NCBI GenBank assembly: GCA_903813345.2
Contig: CAIIXF020000005.1
Coordinates: 26,041,375-26,105,374, forward strand
Reading direction: 5' to 3'
Length of the DNA stretch: 64,000 nt
Origin: Owenia fusiformis
Lineage: Eukaryota > Annelida > Polychaeta > Sabellida > Oweniidae
The translations under genes and the position numbers were made by a program. Below the pieces are notes generated by a model. That model did no database searches. It was not told where the DNA came from and saw only the letters and a program-made list of their open reading frames with translations. Positions 47,633 through 59,521 of the stretch are shown one piece after another (positions within the stretch are counted from its first letter, which is position 1; the number at the start of each line of letters is the position of its first letter).

Positions 47633-50600
47633 ACTATAATACTTACTTATCTTATCTCGGCTAGACCTAGGGTCGACCTCAGGTATTTGTCCACTACTTT
47701 GTTTTATTCCTCCATTAGACCCTTATAACCCAATCTAATATAAAGGCCTATAGCACCTGTGTAGACAGGGCTGAGTTGGGCTAGGATGAAGAAATGACTA
47801 GGTTGAATAATAATTGAGAGGGAGCATGGAGTTCTAGAAGTCCATGGAGGGAGAAGATAGAATGAATAACTCTGGGGTTGGCGATTTAACATCGTCGAAT
47901 TCCAAGGTGGTTATAACTGAAACATTGTGAATCGAGTTGCGATTTAAAGGTATAAATCATTTTGTGATAGACTGTATGTGGACAATATCCCTATTTCGTA
48001 CAGCCTAAGAAAACTGAAAATAATATAACATTACTGTGTGTGAAAATAGACTAGAATAAGGAACTGAAATGACCGGAACCGGCTACTTTATTTTACTTGA
48101 CTTTCAAACACATTTCTTATAACTCGTAAACAACCAGCAAATGTCAACTTCGGATTGCGAAATTTTGAAACTTGCCGATAAATTGTGAAAGTTTTCGATC
48201 ATAAAAAACGGAAATTACGATATGCATTTTATCAAGGTCGTCGTTTCGATTTTGAGGTTTTCCGTGAGAAATTACGATAACTTTTAGTTTTTACCTTGTA
48301 TTGTGCAATATCCTAAAACACTTTTGGTGAAACGTGTTTCCGGAGGTTCGAGAATTTTTCAACTTTGTGCAATATCGTAATATAAACCACACATTTACTT
48401 TTTATACTGAATTGATGGGGTACGTGTAGCATTGATAGAGTAGTATATTTTTCATTTTATCAGATTTGTGCAATACCTTGTGATAATATCAATTTTTTAT
48501 TTAAATTTAGGGTCAGTGTAACTTATAAACCAAACTCTAGACGCACAGACTACAAGAAAACATTGACAGATACACTTTCGTTGTTATTTATGACCCAAGC
48601 ACTTAACTTACTCGTGTTACAAGGCGAATAAGATCAACTTCCTGCACTGCCTGTGGTGTTTATTATGTTTTTGAAGAATCATTTAAAAGTTTATATCATT
48701 TTAAATGTTAAAAGGGGCATAATAAGACACATCGGCTATGTTTTATATGTCTCTACCTACATGTACTAATATCATATTGACGTTAGCTGATTTGAAAGTC
48801 ATTTTTGTTGACGTTAAGAAGATGTATATTGCAAGGGCAGGGAAGTAATTTGCGATGTGATTGTCACATGAGCAACAAATGTTTAAAAAGAAAGAAACAA
48901 TCACTGCACCAAATAATTGTGTAAACCTTTATTTTATGATATATTTGACCACAATTACAAGTGCAACTCAACAAGCCACCCGTTGATCAGAGGGATTTCT
49001 TGGGGACGGGGGGGGCAACCAGGGCCCAGGAGATTCCAACCACTTCACCAACCGTGCAGGGATCCACGTACTTTTCTGCCTAACAAGGAACATCAATCAT
49101 AAGACTGAAGTGGACCGTGAACACAATGTGTATTGAAGTCATCTTTATATTACTATGCATTATGTAATATCATATTTTGTAATTAAATACCATTTGTCTC
49201 CAAAAATAGGGGAAAATAAACATGACAAATTATAATGATGAATATGTGTACCTTACACCCCACTCTATAACTAAAACAACTGGAAGATCCTGTTTATGGT
49301 TGAAAAAAATTAATTCCGTATAATGGTAATAAAGGAACAAAATAATGATTCAACACGCAATCAAATAAGACTTCCGGTTTCTAAATCTATGTAGAGGACA
49401 GTTACCACGAGAGTGTATCTTCTGATTAACATTTTCATTGGCCATATAATATAAATAAACATAACATAATAAAATAAAAACCTTTGAATTTTAAAATAAA
49501 AATTATAAATGAATCAGTGTGAATTTTCTTTTTTTAAATAGAGTAACCGATGCGTGAACAATTGTTCAGAGATGGTAAATTAAGTTTCTTTCATTGTTTT
49601 GCATTCAAGCCGTTGATTCTATTTATCATTACCGCCGTTTATAATATATAATACTCTTTAGACGTCGATAGTGTTACTCATTTATCTTATGAGTAAATGA
49701 GTAAACACTATATCATAGTTTGCAATTCTATGAAGTTAGAATATTAAGCAAGCGCAATTGCAAATTTTTTTAAAAGTTCGACCCAAAATGAAAATATATT
49801 TAGGGATTGGAGAAAAGGCACCAAATTCACTGTAACAAATTTATGAACCCCAGTGCTTTCTATTGGGTGATTCATGTTCGTGCGATCAACAAGGACTGTG
49901 TAGACTGGTGTAGACGACACTGCCCTCTTTATAATGGATAAGGAAGAATGTGAACTCAGAAATAGCTGAAAAAGGAATGAAAACCAGTGCTGCCATCTTT
50001 TATTCAGAATTTTTCATGGGCCAGACTTCCATATTAAGATCGAAAAGTGACTTTATTTTATGATTTATCAAAAAGTGTTGGTTGAATCTGTTTAAAACTT
50101 GATATATCATGTGATGACCCTTTTAACATACTCATTGTGACTCATTGTGTAATCATCAGGGTTGTTAAACTAATAAACCAAGGTTTTTAGAGAATTTAAA
50201 GATTGCATTAATGGAGATTTGACCCAAGTCATGGAAAATGATTTTAATAACATAACTGTATAAATCAAAGTTATTCTTGTAGAAAACAGTTCACTGAATT
50301 CAAATATGCCATTAAAAGAAGGCAAAGTAAGTAATTTGAGGTGTCATAGGCAAATCTCTTAAAATCTCACGATAAACGAAATTAAGTGATTGTAAAACTG
50401 TAGGCCTGTAAATTAAATTAAAATCTATCGACCTGGCCGGTGTCGACACAATGTCAACAGATCGCTTTTTATAGTGGTAAATGTCCGGTGATTGTTTAAA
50501 CAAACGTATGAGACGCTAAAGTTGCTCCGATTTGATGGAAAAACTTTCTTAAGTCCATTTACACCCCCCTTAAATGATTGATGAGTGCCTGCCGGTTGCG

Positions 50601-50818
50601 AGGTCGGGCTCGGCCGAGTGAGCACCTCTTGCTGTATACGCCCCATCCACTGTGATATACACAGTGGAACACCCGTGACAGAATACCATGCTTTAACCAT
50701 GTATTTAATATAATACTGGCGTTATCACCCTGTAACAAAATATTGAATTAATGTAAACGTCCAACAATTTCTTGAGAATGAAAACGTTTATTGTTTGGTT
50801 GCTAAATAATCGTATATT

Positions 50819-51893
50819 TATACAGGCTGGGCCAAAATAGTTTATTTATTTTTCAATACAATCTAAAAACGCATGGAATTACAGGGGATGCAGAAATCAC
50901 ATTTGATGGTAAATTTTTCCTGAAATGAATTAAATAAATCTCTATAGATGGGTTTCTGAATAATATGGTAAACAGACACTGGGGTCTATTGAAAATATAC
51001 CTATTTTAGTATGATATTCCAAGCAACAATTTTGCACTGAAATTAGTCATGCTTCAAATTAATACCAGAATAACATATTATTCAGTCTGTCAGTGATACA
51101 TATTGGGCAGTATATTTTGATATTATTGTCACATAAACACATTATTGTCACATAAAATGGAATATTAGAAGTATCACAATTAGATTATACTCGTTAGATG
51201 AAGAAAAACTGATTTAGCATCAAGAAAAAAAGGTGATTTGGGAAAAGCTACCCGTACGGGGAAATCTATTCCGAAATTGTATTTGTCCCTGAGGAAGATC
51301 AGTTTGGTGACACATTAAACAATTTGTCTTTTCAATGTCCTCCAAGATTCAGATTAATACTTTTCTTATCTTCCTAACCAAAAGGAGAACATCATTTTCA
51401 TCTTGAATTCGGCTTACCACCGCTTCTCCTGATGTTAAACAAGTCCACCTAATCTACTCTATTATAGTCTCGATACACTCCAAATACTTCCAATTTTTAT
51501 CAGATATACATTACAACAGTGTAAACATCATACATAACATGCCTCTGTGACTGACTGTATGGTATGTCAGTCAATCTGGTACTATTAATTGACGCATGAA
51601 CAATATGTGTGTGAAATTGTTGTTTTGAATATATTGTTTTGATAACTGTACATTTTCAATTTGGCAACTACTGTCTATTCGCCTTTCCTATTCAGAACGC
51701 TAACGCTGATTCATTTATCCCATTTCAGAAGCAATCTTGAGCAAAAATAATTTACATATATTAAGCTACATTAAGTATATATATATAGTATATAAATATG
51801 GTATCATTTGTGAATCATTTTTGGTATATGTATTATTGAAAGCGTTATCACCAAATAAAAAATATGGACGTTTCATTGGCCCACCCTGTATAT
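50819..51893. mobile_element. 1.07-kb element with TACAGGSTGGGCCA termini
   Basis: The left end TACAGGCTGGGCCAAAATAG and the right end TTGGCCCACCCTGTATAT are inverses. The right end read inward (ACGTCCATATTTTTTATTTG) matches the left end of the element at 2000-2384, so both belong to one family. No transposase frame was seen. Confidence 0.6.
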
Positions 51894-53353
51894 GTTACCA
51901 GTTCATTACATGAAAATGTTTGCCTTTAATATTAACAATAATATAGGTAAGTCTGCATTCTTGTAAATTGATGTTTTCTAAAAATATTTTATCAACTTTA
52001 GAATAACTGAGAAATTGAGAAATTCAAATACTAATTTAGATGCTTTCCTGACACATTAAGCCTTTGGGAATATTAATTTTTAAAAAACGGGGAATAGCTC
52101 TAAGTAAAACCAATCGAAAATGTTTAATTTATAACTTGTAGAATTTCATTTCATTGTTCATGATAAAACATTTTTTATTCCTGTACTATTTCATATTATT
52201 AACATTTAAACTCTATCAGTTAGATGGTTCCTGACCAGTATTATAAACTGGCGAAAAAGCATCATGATAAAACATGACATCTCAATTCTTCTCAGCTCTA
52301 CCAAAACACTTTATCACCAAATGTTTAATATAGCTACAACATATTGAACTAAGGTACACGAGGATTAACAAATCATAGTTTACTGATCTGATAGTTATAA
52401 GAATGTACATAATCGCTGCAATTCTGAATACCTTTCATACAGAATATAATATTTACATTCACCTGGGAAACCTAATAACTTTGACAAATGCACGAGTTCG
52501 CGCCAATATGAAAAAGGACCCGTGTCCCTAAGTAATTAAATCTACCCCCAAAAGTTTGATTAAATGAAGCACGGCAATGGTTACTTTATCAATTGTGAAC
52601 ATTAGTAAAATGAAATTACGGTAAATTATTTGGATTAAAACTAAGGTCATTCTGTGCATTAAATTATAACTAAGGTGAACTACTATCCAACGTGATCCTA
52701 AATATATTTTTAGGGGTATATTTGTCTTTACTCATAACCGTATTAGCATGCTGACCACTTATAGAAAAATATACAAACATATCATTAAGGCAGAACACAA
52801 GGAGCAACATATCGAAAACACAAATCACAAAATAACCCCTATAACAAAATGAAGCTTGACAAGGACATTGTGAATGGTACCACGATTACTTCGGTGAACT
52901 GTATTCAAGGTATTCAACCTAAAGGATGTTAAGAAATGGCAAATGTTTAAAAATGGTAAATGTCCATGTCGATAGTGTAAGTTACATATCAGGCCTGTAA
53001 CCAGGGGAGCTGGGGGGGTGGAATCCCCTCCCCCTGAGCAGAAATTCTTTCAAATTCATCCAGATTTTCACCAATCTGAAAATCTTAAAACTTTTGAACA
53101 CAAATATTGGGCGAAACCTTTAAATAACAGCATCTTTTAAAGTTCTGGTCAAATATTTTCATTCTGGAATCATGGATTTGTCGCATGGGGTCTTCCCAAG
53201 GAATAAAATAAGTGTTCATATTTTTAAAGCCATCAATTTTTAGCAGATACAGCGAGTACCTGTTACACTTTTAGTGCGTGTTCGCACTTTCTCATGACAT
53301 AAAACATTCGTGACTCTTTTGTTTGATCCTAACGCTAAGCTTCGAGTAATTTT

Positions 53354-53484
53354 CCTATATACATATACCACTGCACACAATGACGACGATTAATCAACAC
53401 TTCAGTCATGACATTTAAATAGAAAGAAGACTGAAACAAGAGCATAATTTCGGGACACTGAACGACACGGTCAGAGAGACTGAG
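53354..53484 (+). promoter_or_regulatory. core promoter and 5' UTR exon of peroxidase A
   Basis: A TATA-like CCTATATACATATACC at 53354-53369 is followed about 30 bp later by the presumed start. The 5' UTR exon ends GAGACTGAG|GTGAGT at 53484. The next exon begins at the acceptor TTTTTTACAG, at 54429. All these elements are duplicated in front of peroxidase B. Confidence 0.55.
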
Positions 53485-53715
53485 GTGAGTAGAGATAAAA
53501 AATATTGGTACGAACTTTCCAGATTCTTGATATATATTTGACGATCAAAAATAAATAAATAAATAAATGCATATATTTAAAATAACAACTTTTGTTGGAG
53601 ATGCATCAGTTTTATAATTGTACCTGAGAGATAAATGGTACATGTAAACACTGCAAGTCTTAAATGAAATTACAGGTGCTGCTGCAGGATGTTATAATTA
53701 TTTGATGCAACAATA

Positions 53716-53831
53716 GTACAATAACCTCATTTCGAAGGGCAATATAGTGGAATATTGGACCGAGGGCCGAAGGCCTTCGGCCCTCGGTCCAATATTTCAC
53801 TATGTTGCCCTTATAAATGACGTTATTGTAC
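53716..53831. mobile_element. 116-bp fully palindromic MITE with TA target duplication
   Basis: The element starts GTACAATAAC and ends GTTATTGTAC with TA on both sides. Its central 46 bp (53751-53796, centred on AAGGCCTT) form a perfect palindrome. The outer arms are inverted copies with about five mismatches. The equivalent place in unit 2 (near 56930, CAATTAAGTAAG) lacks it, giving an empty site with one TA. The features fit a Tc1/mariner-type non-autonomous element. Confidence 0.8.
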
Positions 53832-54451
53832 TAGTAAGATGAAGGAAACTATTTCAGTAACAAGAAAAATAGAAAAGCTTAATTGATTAATATTTTCCTT
53901 GTCTTCTTCATCAAACATCTCTCAAATAAATAGTACTATATGACGCTACTGTTCTTTCTGGTAGTTCTGGACCTAACATTTCGGGACCAAACATGTCCTC
54001 ACCAAAATTATGCAGAAAATATTAATTCAGACGTTATTTTCAATTGAACTTTGATGGAGTCACACTAAAGTGTTATTTGCTTTTACACTTGCTACGCCCT
54101 TGATACTGCACAATTATCAGATCAAATACATCAAATCTGTGGTTCAAACCCATTATTTCCCAATGGTGTTTATGTTTGTGTAAGAGGACTGAACGTATAA
54201 CGTAAGTGTTTGATTCATGACAAGTCAAGGTTGGATTGAGATATCATGGACTGAATGTATAACAAAGAACAAAAGTATGTTATTTAAGAGTCATATATAA
54301 CATAGTGTTTGATTGAAAACTCGCCAAGGGTTTCTGGACTTTGTTATGATGATGCACCCACATTCTAGTTGGTGCCCTGAAGGAATGTTTCTTGCTACCC
54401 AATCATTAACTATTTGTATTTTTTACAGTGAAAGAAGGAAAAACGTTAATC

Positions 54452-55873
54452 ATGAGGATCCTAAAGTTTATCGGCTGCCTGTTAGCGCTGACCAACATGT
54501 CCATAGCCCAGTTGTCACCGACGGCGGACCAAGTTCTTGAGATGCGTGCGGCTCTTGAGCAACACATTGAAGCCCAGACGGGTCAAGGGGGTGGTCACCC
54601 ACGTATTGGGGGATTAGTCCGCCTAGCCTTCCATGACTGTGTGGGTGGATGTGATGGGTATGTAATTTCGATTATGATAGCACCGTTTAATGATACGACT
54701 CTTCCTCAGACTCCCCATAAGTCTTTCTCTGCTTCTTGCGAAGCTATTATTTCTCATAAAACCCAATACTCATAGTTTATTCATAAGAAAAATTATGTAT
54801 CCAGCAACGAGAATGATGTGTTCTTAACACCCTGGGTGTCCGTCAATGCGAATGATCTGTTTAAAAAGGTTGTTTATCATTTTCGTTGCAGGTGTGTTAA
54901 TCTAGCAAACCCTGACAATGATGGCTTGAGACCTTACATCCGGGATCTCGAAGACGTATATGCCAACTTTGAAGGAATCATTTCACGTGCTGATTTCTGG
55001 CAGTTAGCCGGACTTGAAGCATTAGAGCGAGCTGCAGGGACCGATCGTCCAGATATCCCTTTCTTGGTTGGACGAATTGACTGTTCCACATCCCCGGATA
55101 CTTCTGATGTAGAGGCGTTCCCAACTAATGGAGGACACGGTAACCTCGGCAACGTGCTAGATTTTTTCCAGTCTGGATTTAACCTAGGTGAACGAGACGC
55201 CGTTGCTATACTTGGGGCCCATACCCTGGGGAGAGCGCGAACCGGAGCATCTGGTTTCAATGGGCCTTGGGTGCGGAACGAAGATTTATTTGACAATGCG
55301 TACTACCGAGATCTCCTGGACGAAAACTTGATGTGGATTCAAACTAACATCAATCCAACAGGTGAAGACAGGTGGCAGTGGGTACATGGTCGTGCTGGTG
55401 GTCGTCGAGGAAAACGTCAAGCAGGTGGAGGAGGTCCAATGATGCTGAACTCCGACATGTGTCTTGTTAAAGACATCACAGCTGATTCTGATGGAAGGTC
55501 CAGTTGTAACTATTTCTCGTGTGCTGACTCACCAACTTTCTCCATTGTTGAAGAGTATGCCAACAACAATGCCCTCTGGGTCAGCGAATATTCCCGGGCT
55601 CATACCATTATGACGTCCAACGGATATGGAGAAGGTGATCTTGCAAGTGTCGCAGAGGCAATTATGGTGGGGAATCCAGAAGAACAACCGTTAAATACAG
55701 ATGAAGAAGCAGAAGAAGAGGAATTGATTGAAGTCATTGACGCAATTATGACAGGTGGTACAAATGAGGGAGAACAACCTCCACGAGGTGGATCAGGAGG
55801 AAGAAGAGGTTCAGGTTTAAGAAGGGGCGGCCCCGGAAGAGGTGGTGCAGGAGGGAGAAGACGCCAGAGATAA
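54452..55873 (+). CDS. secreted plant-type haem peroxidase A with acidic and Arg/Gly tail
   Basis: Two coding exons, 54452-54657 and 54892-55873 (TAA), give 395 residues; a non-coding 5' exon ends at 53484. Residues 1-19 are a signal peptide (MRILKFIGCLLALTNMSIA). The catalytic domain (~20-330) has the distal RLAFHDC motif (Arg57, His61), calcium-site-like GGCDG, and the proximal haem-ligand motif ILGAHTLGR (His179), then FDNAYYRDLL. These mark the plant/fungal/bacterial peroxidase superfamily (PF00141), not the animal haem peroxidases. It should oxidise phenolic-type substrates with hydrogen peroxide outside the cell. A basic insert GGRRGKRQAGGGG (about 260-272) is absent in copy B. The tail is Glu-rich (~335-350) and then Arg/Gly-rich (GSGGRRGSGLRRGGPGRGG), unusual for the family and suggestive of matrix or mineral binding. 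Specific substrate and role are unknown. Confidence 0.9.
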
Positions 55874-55985
55874 TCAGACGATAGTCTCCACATGAATATC
55901 CCTGTTCAAGGAACCCAATTAGACTTAAATATAGAATGATAATTGTATTTCAGAACATATGCGACTATCTAGATCCACTGAAGTA

Positions 55986-55991
55986 AATAAA
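55986..55991 (+). terminator. polyadenylation signal of peroxidase A
   Basis: AATAAA lies 112 bp after the stop codon. The matching place after peroxidase B reads AATAACG, so B must use another signal. Confidence 0.6.
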
Positions 55992-56507
55992 GAATGAAAA
56001 TATCAGACACGTCATCAACGTTTTTTTAGGATTCCATTTGTACAGTTATTCGGAAACATCAGAACTGTTCATTGTATTGTTTTATTTTATTTTTATTCAG
56101 TCTTTCTGTCCTCATTATCAAATTGATCTCCTCCTGACACCCCATAAATTTGTTTTTTTCATCTGAACGGCACCTTGTTTAACATTTCAAAATCATCCAG
56201 ATTTTCACCATTCTGAATATCTTAAAACTTCGGAATGCACATTTTGGGTGAAACCTTTAAGTGACAAACTGAATAACAGCATCTTTTAAAGTTTTGGTCA
56301 AATATTTTCATTCTGGAATCATGAATTTGTCGCATGGGCTCTTCCCAAAGTATAAAATAAGTGTTCATATTTTTAAAGCAATCATTTTTAGCAGATACAG
56401 CGAGTAACTGTTACACTTTTAGTGCGTGTTCTAACTTTCTTATGACATAAAACATTCGTGACTCTTTTGTTTGATCCCCGTCTTAACACTAAGCTTCGAG
56501 TAAGCTT

Positions 56508-56633
56508 CCTTTATACCACTGCACACAATGACGACGATTAATCAACACTTCAGTCATGACATTTAAATAAAAAAGGACACTGAAACAAGAGCATAATTTC
56601 GGGACATCGAACAACAAGGTCAGAGAGACTGAG
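56508..56633 (+). promoter_or_regulatory. core promoter and 5' UTR exon of peroxidase B
   Basis: A TATA-like CTTTATACCAC lies at 56508-56518. The 5' UTR exon ends GAGACTGAG|GTGAGT at 56633. The acceptor TTTTTTACAG precedes 59499, so the 5' UTR intron is ~2.9 kb, three times that of copy A, because of inserted repeats. Confidence 0.55.
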
Positions 56634-57079
56634 GTGAGTAGATATAAAAATATTGGTACAAAATAGATTTTACTTTCCAGATTCTTGATATATACTTGAC
56701 GATCAAAAATAAATAAATGCATAATTTAAAAAACAACACTTTGTTGGAGATGCATCAGTTTTACAATTGTACTAAGAGATAAATGGTACATATAAACACT
56801 GCAAGTCTTGAATGAAATTACAGGTGCTGACAGGTTAATATTAACATCCTACAGTGTGTCAGAAAGACACATAGGGTAGGGTATTCTATAATTATTTTCT
56901 GACAAAAATGGAAGAAGTATCATGAGACAATTAAGTAAGATGAAGGAAAAAATTTCAGTAGCAAGGAAATGGAAAATCTTAATTAATTAATATTTTGCTT
57001 GTCTTCTTCACTAAACATCTGACTCATGTATTTCTCATCCAGTTTAATTTCTTTTGATATTAAATAGTTCATCTAATCT

Positions 57080-57321
57080 TCCTTATTGTTCTCAATTACA
57101 GTCCCAATGTTTCAGTTTTAAAATATAAATAAAAAATTGTGAAAGCACCATGTATAATGTTTCTCTCTGAAAAACTTTTTCAAACGTCCATGGGTTTTCA
57201 ATATACGGGCATAACTTTGAATAAGATCTCTGTAAAACTGTAATGTCAAATATCAATTTTAAACCGGTAGTGTGTTTTACCTGCATTCCCTGAAATAAAT
57301 CATTATATAAAAAAGCTTTTT
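57080..57321. mobile_element. truncated TACAGGGTGGGCCA-family copy
   Basis: It ends GCTTTTTGGCCCACCCGGTA and contains CCTGCATTCCCTGAAATAAA, matching the right part of 2000-2384. The left terminus was not found. It lies in the 5' UTR intron of peroxidase B. Confidence 0.5.
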
Positions 57322-57455
57322 GGCCCACCCGGTAGACCTATATAGAATCATAATCAAGTACAGTGTAAAGTCAATTAAGTTCATTAGTAGCGGAAGCAGG
57401 CGAGGCCTCACCAAAATTGTACAGAAAAATATAAATTCAGACTTTATTTTCAATT

Positions 57456-59159
57456 GAACTTTGATGGAGTCACATTAAAGTGTTATTTGCTTTTACACTT
57501 GCTACGCCCTTGATACTGCACAATTATCAGATCAAATTCATCAAATCTGTGGTTCAAACCAATTATTTCCCAATGGTGTTCATGTTTGTGTACGAGGATT
57601 GAACGTATAACGTAAGTGTTTGATTCATAACAAAGTTACCCTACTATCACACCAAACTAGTTCTCACTACGTTCTCGAAAACGGGCTTCAACTGTGTACG
57701 AACGGACTGGACCTACTAAGAACCGTTTGAGATCTATTTACAAACTTCATCGAACGTACTCGAACGGGTAGGTCCTCTAGAACTTAGACAATGCTCAAGA
57801 TCTTCTCGTGGTCGTCACGTTCTACAATTAGAACGAGTGACAACGTACTAACGACGAGCTGGACGTACTACGAACGGAACCGTCGTACTTCAATCCTACT
57901 AGGGACGTTTTAACAACGAGTCGAACTGTCTGAGGACGTGTTGAGAACGACGTAGAACTAATTGCAAACGGGTTTAAACTGATTAAGAACGTATTTAACA
58001 CTGCTTATGAACGAGTTAGCAAAAATATAGCTATCACACCAAACAAGTTGCCACTGCGTTCTTCAAAACTGGTTTTAAACTATGTGCGAACGGAATGAAC
58101 GTAGCTGCAACTTTCTAAGGTCTATTTACGAACTTTATGAACGTTCTCAGACGGGAATGTGATTTTAGAATTTTGAATCGATTCAAAGTTCGATGGCGAC
58201 CATACCGTTCTGTAATCAGGTCATGTTGACCTTCTAAACTAAGGGACGCGTTCTACGACGTTGCACACCGACGTGGTGCGACCTGAACGAACTGCGAACG
58301 AGATGAACTTTGAACTTTGATGGAGTCACATTAAAGTGTTATTTGCTTTTACACTTGCTACGCCCTTGATACTGCACAATTATCAGATCAAATTCATCAA
58401 ATCTGTGGTTCAAACCAATTATTTCCCAATGGTGTTCATGTTTGTGTACGAGGATTGAACGTATAACGTAAGTGTTTGATTCATAACAAAGTTACCCTAC
58501 TATCACACCAAACTAGTTCTCACTACGTTCTCGAAAACGGGCTTCAACTGTGTACGAACGGACTGGACCTACTAAGAACCGTTTGAGATCTATTTACAAA
58601 CTTCATCGAACGTACTCGAACGGGTAGGTCCTCTAGAACTTAGACAATGCTCAAGATCTTCTCGTGGTCGTCACGTTCTACAATTAGAACGAGTGACAAC
58701 GTACTAACGACGAGCTGGACGTACTACGAACGGAACCGTCGTACTTCAATCCTACTAGGGACGTTTTAACAACGAGTCGAACTGTCTGAGGACGTGTTGA
58801 GAACGACGTAGAACTAATTGCAAACGGGTTTAAACTGATTAAGAACGTATTTAACACTGCTTATGAACGAGTTAGCAAAAATATAGCTATCACACCAAAC
58901 AAGTTGCCACTGCGTTCTTCAAAACTGGTTTTAAACTATGTGCGAACGGAATGAACGTAGCTGCAACTTTCTAAGGTCTATTTACGAACTTTATGAACGT
59001 TCTCAGACGGGAATGTGATTTTAGAATTTTGAATCGATTCAAAGTTCGATGGCGACCATACCGTTCTGTAATCAGGTCATGTTGACCTTCTAAACTAAGG
59101 GACGCGTTCTACGACGTTGCACACCGACGTGGTGCGACCTGAACGAACTGCGAACGAGA
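57456..59159. repeat. two tandem copies of an 856-bp segment, apparently identical
   Basis: GAACTTTGATGGAGTCACAT starts at 57456 and again at 58312. The stretches I compared between 57456-58311 and 58312-59159 were the same base for base. The repeat joins upstream unit sequence with the left part of the inserted element, so it arose after that insertion. A recent duplication or an assembly artefact would look the same. Confidence 0.9.
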
Positions 59160-59304
59160 TGGACGTATTGAAGACTGTTTAAGAACGAAGAAGCTAATTA
59201 TTTCAGACATATTTCCCGACCACAGCCAGATTGAGCCCGTTTTACGACGTTTTCGTAGGACTGGCAAGAACGGGTAAGAACTAGTTTGGTGTGATAGGGG
59301 GGTA
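57637..59304. mobile_element. GAACG-rich element with CTATCACACCAAACTAGTTCT ends
   Basis: The left end TTACCCTACTATCACACCAA and the right end TTGGTGTGATAGGGGGGTAA are inverses, both continuing to ACTAGTTCT. The interior is packed with ACGAAC, GAACG and GGACGT motifs, unlike all surrounding DNA. Degenerate internal copies of the left end occur at 58034 and 58890 (CTATCACACCAAACAAGTTG). The site is empty in unit 1 (near 54233). Its present length reflects the 856-bp duplication; the original element was about 0.8 kb. It has no coding capacity and its superfamily is not assigned. Confidence 0.75.
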
Positions 59305-59521
59305 AGATTGAGATATTATGGGGCTGAATGTATAACAAAGAACAAAAGTATGTTATTGATTAAGAGTCATATATAACATAGTGTTTGATTGAAAACTCGC
59401 CAAGGGTTGGACTGTATTATGATGCACCCACATTCTAGTTGGTGCCCTGAAGGAATGCTTCTTGCTACCCAATCATTAACTAATTGTCTTTTTTACAGTT
59501 AAAGAAGGAAAAACGTTGATC

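Larger units (their letters stand above)
46819..53354. other. gene-poor intergenic region
   Basis: No coding region is supported. It contains an inverted repeat at 47495-47632, a transposon-like unit at 50819-51893, and from about 53040 the start of the duplicated peroxidase unit. Isolated short frames such as 48917-49102 and 50425-50700 lack family features. Confidence 0.6.
53040..56180. repeat. tandem gene duplication unit 1 (peroxidase A)
   Basis: Sequence from about 53040 (CATCCAGATTTTCACC) through promoter, 5' UTR exon, intron, coding exons and 3' flank is repeated from about 56181 to 61320. Matching blocks include CAGCATCTTTTAAAGTT (53128 and 56277), AACACTTCAGTCATGACATT and the whole coding region. 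Unit 1 is ~3.1 kb; unit 2 is ~5.1 kb because of inserted sequence. Confidence 0.85.
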
